64,000 bases of DNA from JAYREN01 sp963663375 (GTDB taxonomy: Bacteria; Acidobacteriota; Holophagae; Holophagales; Holophagaceae). The DNA lies in the NCBI GenBank assembly GCA_963663375.1, contig OY760195.1:186001-250000 (forward strand). The letters run 5' to 3'. The notes below the pieces were generated by a model that was not told the DNA's origin, did not search any database, and worked only from the letters and a program-made list of their open reading frames with translations. Each line of letters starts with the position of its first letter. The first letter of the stretch is position 1. This document shows positions 60,691-64,000 of the stretch, one piece after another. A program made the position numbers and the translations under genes.

Positions 60691-60910
60691 TGCTACTCCT
60701 CGGAGGATCGAAAGAACTGTCCAGGCAGACATCGGGGCCTACGTTTCGAATTGGCCTTCGGTTTAGACCCCAGGCCTCTTGCAGGATGCACACCTCGCGA
60801 TCTGAGGGCAATCGCAAGATTCATCAAGGGATTAATGGGGGCCCAGCTGCCGTTTCTCACCGCTGGTTTGCACTTCCGGGGGAACCGTTCGCAGGGAACC
60901 GTGGGCGGCA

Positions 60911-63667
60911 TCAAGGCAACCCAAGCTGGGCCCGCAAGCCCGGCACTTCCTCGGGGGCCGCGCGGGTCGCCAGAGTCAGAGCTTGTTCGAGCCTTCGTCG
61001 AGCCTGGTCGTGATCTCCGCCCAGGGCCAGGGCTCGAGCCTCGGCCCGGAGGATGAAGGGATTCTCCGGGGCCTTCTCGCGACCTTCCTTGATGAGCGCC
61101 AGGGCCTGGGGAGAAGCCACCCCCGTCTTCATCAAGGCTTCAGCCCGACCGGCGAGATCCTGGGCCAGCCCAGAGGCGTCCTTGAGACGCTGGTGGATCT
61201 CGGCCGCGGCCTGGAATTGGCGCTGGGCAGAGAGGTGTCGCCCGGCCTCCAGATCCAGGCAGCCCATCTGGAAGAGCACGATCCCCTCCAGGGGCACCCG
61301 CTTGAGTTCACGACACAGGGCGAGTGCCTCCTCGAGATGGCTGCGGGAGGAATCCCAGTTCCGCTGCACTCGGTCCAGAATGCCCAGATTGGCCAAGGGA
61401 ATCACCGTGCCTGCGCGATGGCCGATCTGCCGCTTGAGGGTCAACGAATCGCGGAAGAAGGTTTCGGCCTTGGCAAATGTCCCCATGGCGATGGCGATGT
61501 CACCCAGATTGTTGAGGGCGATGGACTCGGACCAGCGGTCCTGGCTCTCCCGGGCATTGGCTAACACCATGAGGTAGTGGCGCTCCGCAACCTCAAAATC
61601 CCCGCGGTCCTTGGCGATGACGGCGAGATTGTTGAGAGTCAGGATCTCATCCCCGCGATTGCCCAGCCGCCGCTCCAGGATGAGGGCCTGACTCAGATGC
61701 TGTTCTGCTTCCTGGGGGCGCTTGCGCTCCAGGGCGAGAAAGCCCTGATTGTTAAGGATGGCGGCCTGGAAGTCCTCGTCGCCCAGGGCCCGAGCGATGG
61801 CGATGGCTTCGGAGAAAGCCTGCTGGCTTTCCTCCCAGCGGCCCTGTTCCATGCGGAGCAATCCGAGCTGAGTGATGGCCTGGATCTCGCCCCGGCGGTT
61901 CCCGGAGGCTCGTCCGGCCCAACGCCCCCACTGGATGGCCATATCGCAGTGAGGATCACCGACCTTCTGCAGGCAGATTCCGTACTGCACCACCGCATTG
62001 GCGAAGAAGGGCGCCTGCTCTGACGCCGCGCGGAGGAAGGGCAGGGCCTCCTTGAAATTGCCCCGGTTCATGAGTTCCTTGCCCTCGGCATAGGCCCCGA
62101 AGGCCTCGGGGGGCACCTGGATCTCCTGCCCGCGGTGGCGCTGAGCCAGGGGTTCCACCGCATGGAGCAGGGAGAGCGCAGCCTCGCGGGAGAGGGGTTG
62201 GAGCTGATGGATATCGCCCTGCTCCCGAGTGTCCTGCCCCTGGAAGCGCACCTTGCCGTTCGGCTCGAGCAGTCGATAGGCGAGGAGCCATCCGCCCTTA
62301 GGGGTGCGCTGCAGTTCGGAAATCAGCACCAGATCGGCGCCGAGCCTGCGCTGCAGCCGCTGAACTTCATCCGTAGAAGGAGGCGCGTCCGGGGCGAGTC
62401 CCATGGCCGCAATCGCCTCCATGGGGAATACGCGCAGCTTGGAGCTGCTGCGCAGGCCGGAACCCAGCAGGTCCGGGATGATCCAGCGGAGGTGGGGGAG
62501 CAGGGTGGGATCCCCCGTGCGGTTGATCGCCGGCAGCACGGCGATGCCGACGGGGCGCTCGCGGGTGAGGTCTGCGATCACACCGCGCCCGAGGAGCAGG
62601 TAGCCGGTGAGCCCCAGCACCACCGTGGCTGCGGCGCTCAGGCCTGCCACCACATAGAATCCCAGAGGGCGGAAGAGCCTCCTGATTTCATGGCTCACTT
62701 CCGTGGCCGTGAGGCGATCCTTGGGGCGGGTTGCGAGCATACCGTTGAGGAGCGCACTCAGGCGCCGGGAATCACCCTTGACCTTCAGGGGCCGCCGCTG
62801 GTTGGCGACCACCGCCTCGAAGCGTGCGCGACCCTCGCCCGGGAAGGGGTGTTCGCCCGCCACCAGTTCCCAGAGCAGGATCCCCAGGGCGAAGACATCA
62901 CTGGGGGCTCCCGCCGGATTTCCCCGGATCTGCTCCGGCGAGGCGTAGCGGGGACTGCCCATGAAGAACCCCTGCTGGGTCAAGGGATCGGCCAGGCGGG
63001 AAGAACTGGAAGAGGACTTCCCGAGGGTCCGGGTGAGTCCCGTCGCAAGCTCGCTCTCATCCAGGGGGCGGTCAGTTCCGCAGGACTCCGGGGAGCCCGC
63101 CGCCTGCTTGTCCAGGTGAGGATCCGTCTGCTCCCCGCGATGCCGCGCCAACCCGAAATCCAGGATCTTCGCGTGGCCTTCGTGATCGACCATGATGTTG
63201 CTGGGTTTCAGATCCCGGTGGACGATGCCCTTGGCGTGGGCCGCGGAGAGGCCCTCCGCCACTTCCTGGAGCAGCCGGAGCTTGCCGCGGCGGTCCAGAC
63301 GGGCGGCTGCGGCATCGAGGGTCTCTCCCTCCAGCCATTCCATGGCGATGAAGGTTCCCGCCTCGGAAGTGACCAGGTCATGGACATGGCAGACGTGGGG
63401 ATGATTCAGCTGGGCCAGGGCCAAGGCTTCGCGGCGAAAACGCTCGAGATTCTCCTCGGGCGCCTCTCGGCAGGGACGCACGGCCTTGAGTGCGACATGG
63501 CGTTCCAGCAGCGGATCCCAGGCCTGGTAGACCTCGCCCATTCCGCCCATCCCCGCCAACTTCTGGATGTGAAAGCGCCCAATCACCCGGCCCGGCTCCA
63601 GGAGTTCCTGGGCGGGGGCGGCGGGGAGGGTGGGGCCGGAAATGGAGTCCGGAGAGGGTGGGTTCAT
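60911..63667 (-). CDS. Membrane Ser/Thr protein kinase with TPR sensor
   Basis: 918 residues. An N-terminal Hanks-type kinase domain (about 28-320) has the glycine loop LAGMGGMGEVY, catalytic Lys in VALKAV, HRDLKPSN, DFGLARH and SPRYASPEQ. One membrane helix (about 335-358). Beyond it is a periplasmic alpha/beta region (about 360-540) and 8-10 tetratricopeptide repeats (about 555-870: FQAAILNNQGFLALERKRPQ, LNNLAVIAKDRGDF). It presumably senses a periplasmic or protein cue. The FHA-domain protein at 8.9-10.0 kb might read its phosphorylations. Confidence 0.9.
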   Translation of the reverse strand: MNPPSPDSISGPTLPAAPAQELLEPGRVIGRFHIQKLAGMGGMGEVYQAWDPLLERHVALKAVRPCREAPEENLERFRREALALAQLNHPHVCHVHDLVTSEAGTFIAMEWLEGETLDAAAARLDRRGKLRLLQEVAEGLSAAHAKGIVHRDLKPSNIMVDHEGHAKILDFGLARHRGEQTDPHLDKQAAGSPESCGTDRPLDESELATGLTRTLGKSSSSSSRLADPLTQQGFFMGSPRYASPEQIRGNPAGAPSDVFALGILLWELVAGEHPFPGEGRARFEAVVANQRRPLKVKGDSRRLSALLNGMLATRPKDRLTATEVSHEIRRLFRPLGFYVVAGLSAAATVVLGLTGYLLLGRGVIADLTRERPVGIAVLPAINRTGDPTLLPHLRWIIPDLLGSGLRSSSKLRVFPMEAIAAMGLAPDAPPSTDEVQRLQRRLGADLVLISELQRTPKGGWLLAYRLLEPNGKVRFQGQDTREQGDIHQLQPLSREAALSLLHAVEPLAQRHRGQEIQVPPEAFGAYAEGKELMNRGNFKEALPFLRAASEQAPFFANAVVQYGICLQKVGDPHCDMAIQWGRWAGRASGNRRGEIQAITQLGLLRMEQGRWEESQQAFSEAIAIARALGDEDFQAAILNNQGFLALERKRPQEAEQHLSQALILERRLGNRGDEILTLNNLAVIAKDRGDFEVAERHYLMVLANARESQDRWSESIALNNLGDIAIAMGTFAKAETFFRDSLTLKRQIGHRAGTVIPLANLGILDRVQRNWDSSRSHLEEALALCRELKRVPLEGIVLFQMGCLDLEAGRHLSAQRQFQAAAEIHQRLKDASGLAQDLAGRAEALMKTGVASPQALALIKEGREKAPENPFILRAEARALALGGDHDQARRRLEQALTLATRAAPEEVPGLRAQLGLP

Positions 63668-63817
63668 GGGAGGCTCGGCCTGGGCCGGAAATAGGCTCCT
63701 TCATGATCGCTGAGATTGCGCGGGGGCGCAGCCATTGAATCCGCGGGCCAAACCCTATGCTAAGCTCATCGCACCTCGGGCGGGTTTCTCCTGGGGGCGA
63801 CGGGGAGGATTCCGGCT

Positions 63818-64000
63818 ATGCAACTGCAAGACGCCCTCGGTACCGCCATCGAGTACGAACACCGCGTGAGGGACCACTACGCGAACGCCGCTCGGAAGGC
63901 CACGGATCCCGTGGCGCAGAGGGTCTTCGCCATCCTGGCTCGCGAGGAGCAGGGCCATGTGGAATATCTGGAGGCCCGACGGGAGGAGTGGAAGGCCACA
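63818..64000 (+). CDS. Ferritin-like/rubrerythrin-family protein (3' end beyond window)
   Basis: 61 residues visible. GGAGG lies nine bases before the ATG. Helix 1 carries IEYEHRVRDHY and helix 2 LAREEQGHVEYLEA, giving the E-x-x-H metal ligands of a di-iron four-helix bundle. Rubrerythrin-like proteins reduce peroxide or store iron. The gene runs off the window. Confidence 0.78.
   Translation, partial: MQLQDALGTAIEYEHRVRDHYANAARKATDPVAQRVFAILAREEQGHVEYLEARREEWKAT

Overview
The window is 64 kb of GC-rich, gene-dense bacterial chromosome from a Gram-negative organism. An LPS heptose/Kdo-type kinase, an OmpA-family protein, a TolC-family channel and a TonB-type transducer all imply an outer membrane. 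The mix of LytS/LytTR regulation, an Asp-box (sortilin-like) secreted protein, a Ser/Thr kinase with TPRs, system II cytochrome c biogenesis and a Pls-like NRPS suggests Acidobacteriota, perhaps the Holophaga/Geothrix group. That placement is inference from gene content; no rRNA or tRNA is present. I saw no CRISPR array, prophage or transposase gene.

Layout. 1-3.7 kb: UbiA-like prenyltransferase, ResB-like and mini-CcsA-like cytochrome c biogenesis genes, and a small exported protein. 3.9-10 kb: an SDR, a CHASE-PAS hybrid histidine kinase, a DEAD-box helicase and an FHA protein. 10.1-14.2 kb: an intact polA flanked by a copy of its own first ~50 bp and, 1.17 kb downstream, a copy of its own last 90 bp; an AT-richer TonB-like gene lies between polA and the 3' copy. 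14.2-21.6 kb: a LytS/LytTR two-component pair, purD, a phosphofructokinase, a zinc-ribbon membrane protein and a tiny Lys/Ala-rich protein. 21.6-28.3 kb: a minus-strand operon pgsA-DUF502-SDR-tlyA, a 274-bp MITE-like palindromic element, a cysteine-less YedF-like gene, queG and speA. 28.3-35.5 kb: arfB, a STAS protein, purN, a 1082-aa Asp-box protein, a Gfo/Idh/MocA dehydrogenase and an N-terminally short serine hydrolase. 35.6-40.2 kb: a two-gene operon of a Pls-like NRPS, whose A domain reads by eye as lysine-activating, and its phosphopantetheinyl transferase. 40.3-47.7 kb: SpoIID-like protein, aat, polysaccharide deacetylase, two AmmeMemoRadiSam genes, OmpA-like protein and an LPS kinase. 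47.8-51.7 kb: a SAM-I riboswitch and terminator in front of metY-metX-aspartate kinase. 51.7-64 kb: SDR, membrane protein, a 5'-nucleotidase split into two genes in reversed order, an orphan peptide-ABC ATPase, a DUF465 protein, hutI, a degenerate penicillin-binding-like protein, a GIY-YIG protein, a TolC-family protein, a Ser/Thr kinase and the start of a ferritin-like gene.

How the genes work together. The clearest functional units are the SAM-riboswitch methionine operon (aspartate kinase to homoserine acetylation to sulfhydrylation), the NRPS plus PPTase pair (probable homopoly-amino-acid or amide product), the cytochrome c assembly pair, and the LytS/LytTR pair. Several intergenic gaps carry inverted copies of two short repeat families (CACGGAG type and CACAAAGAA type). 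Of all regions, the polA neighbourhood and the Pls-like operon most deserve follow-up.
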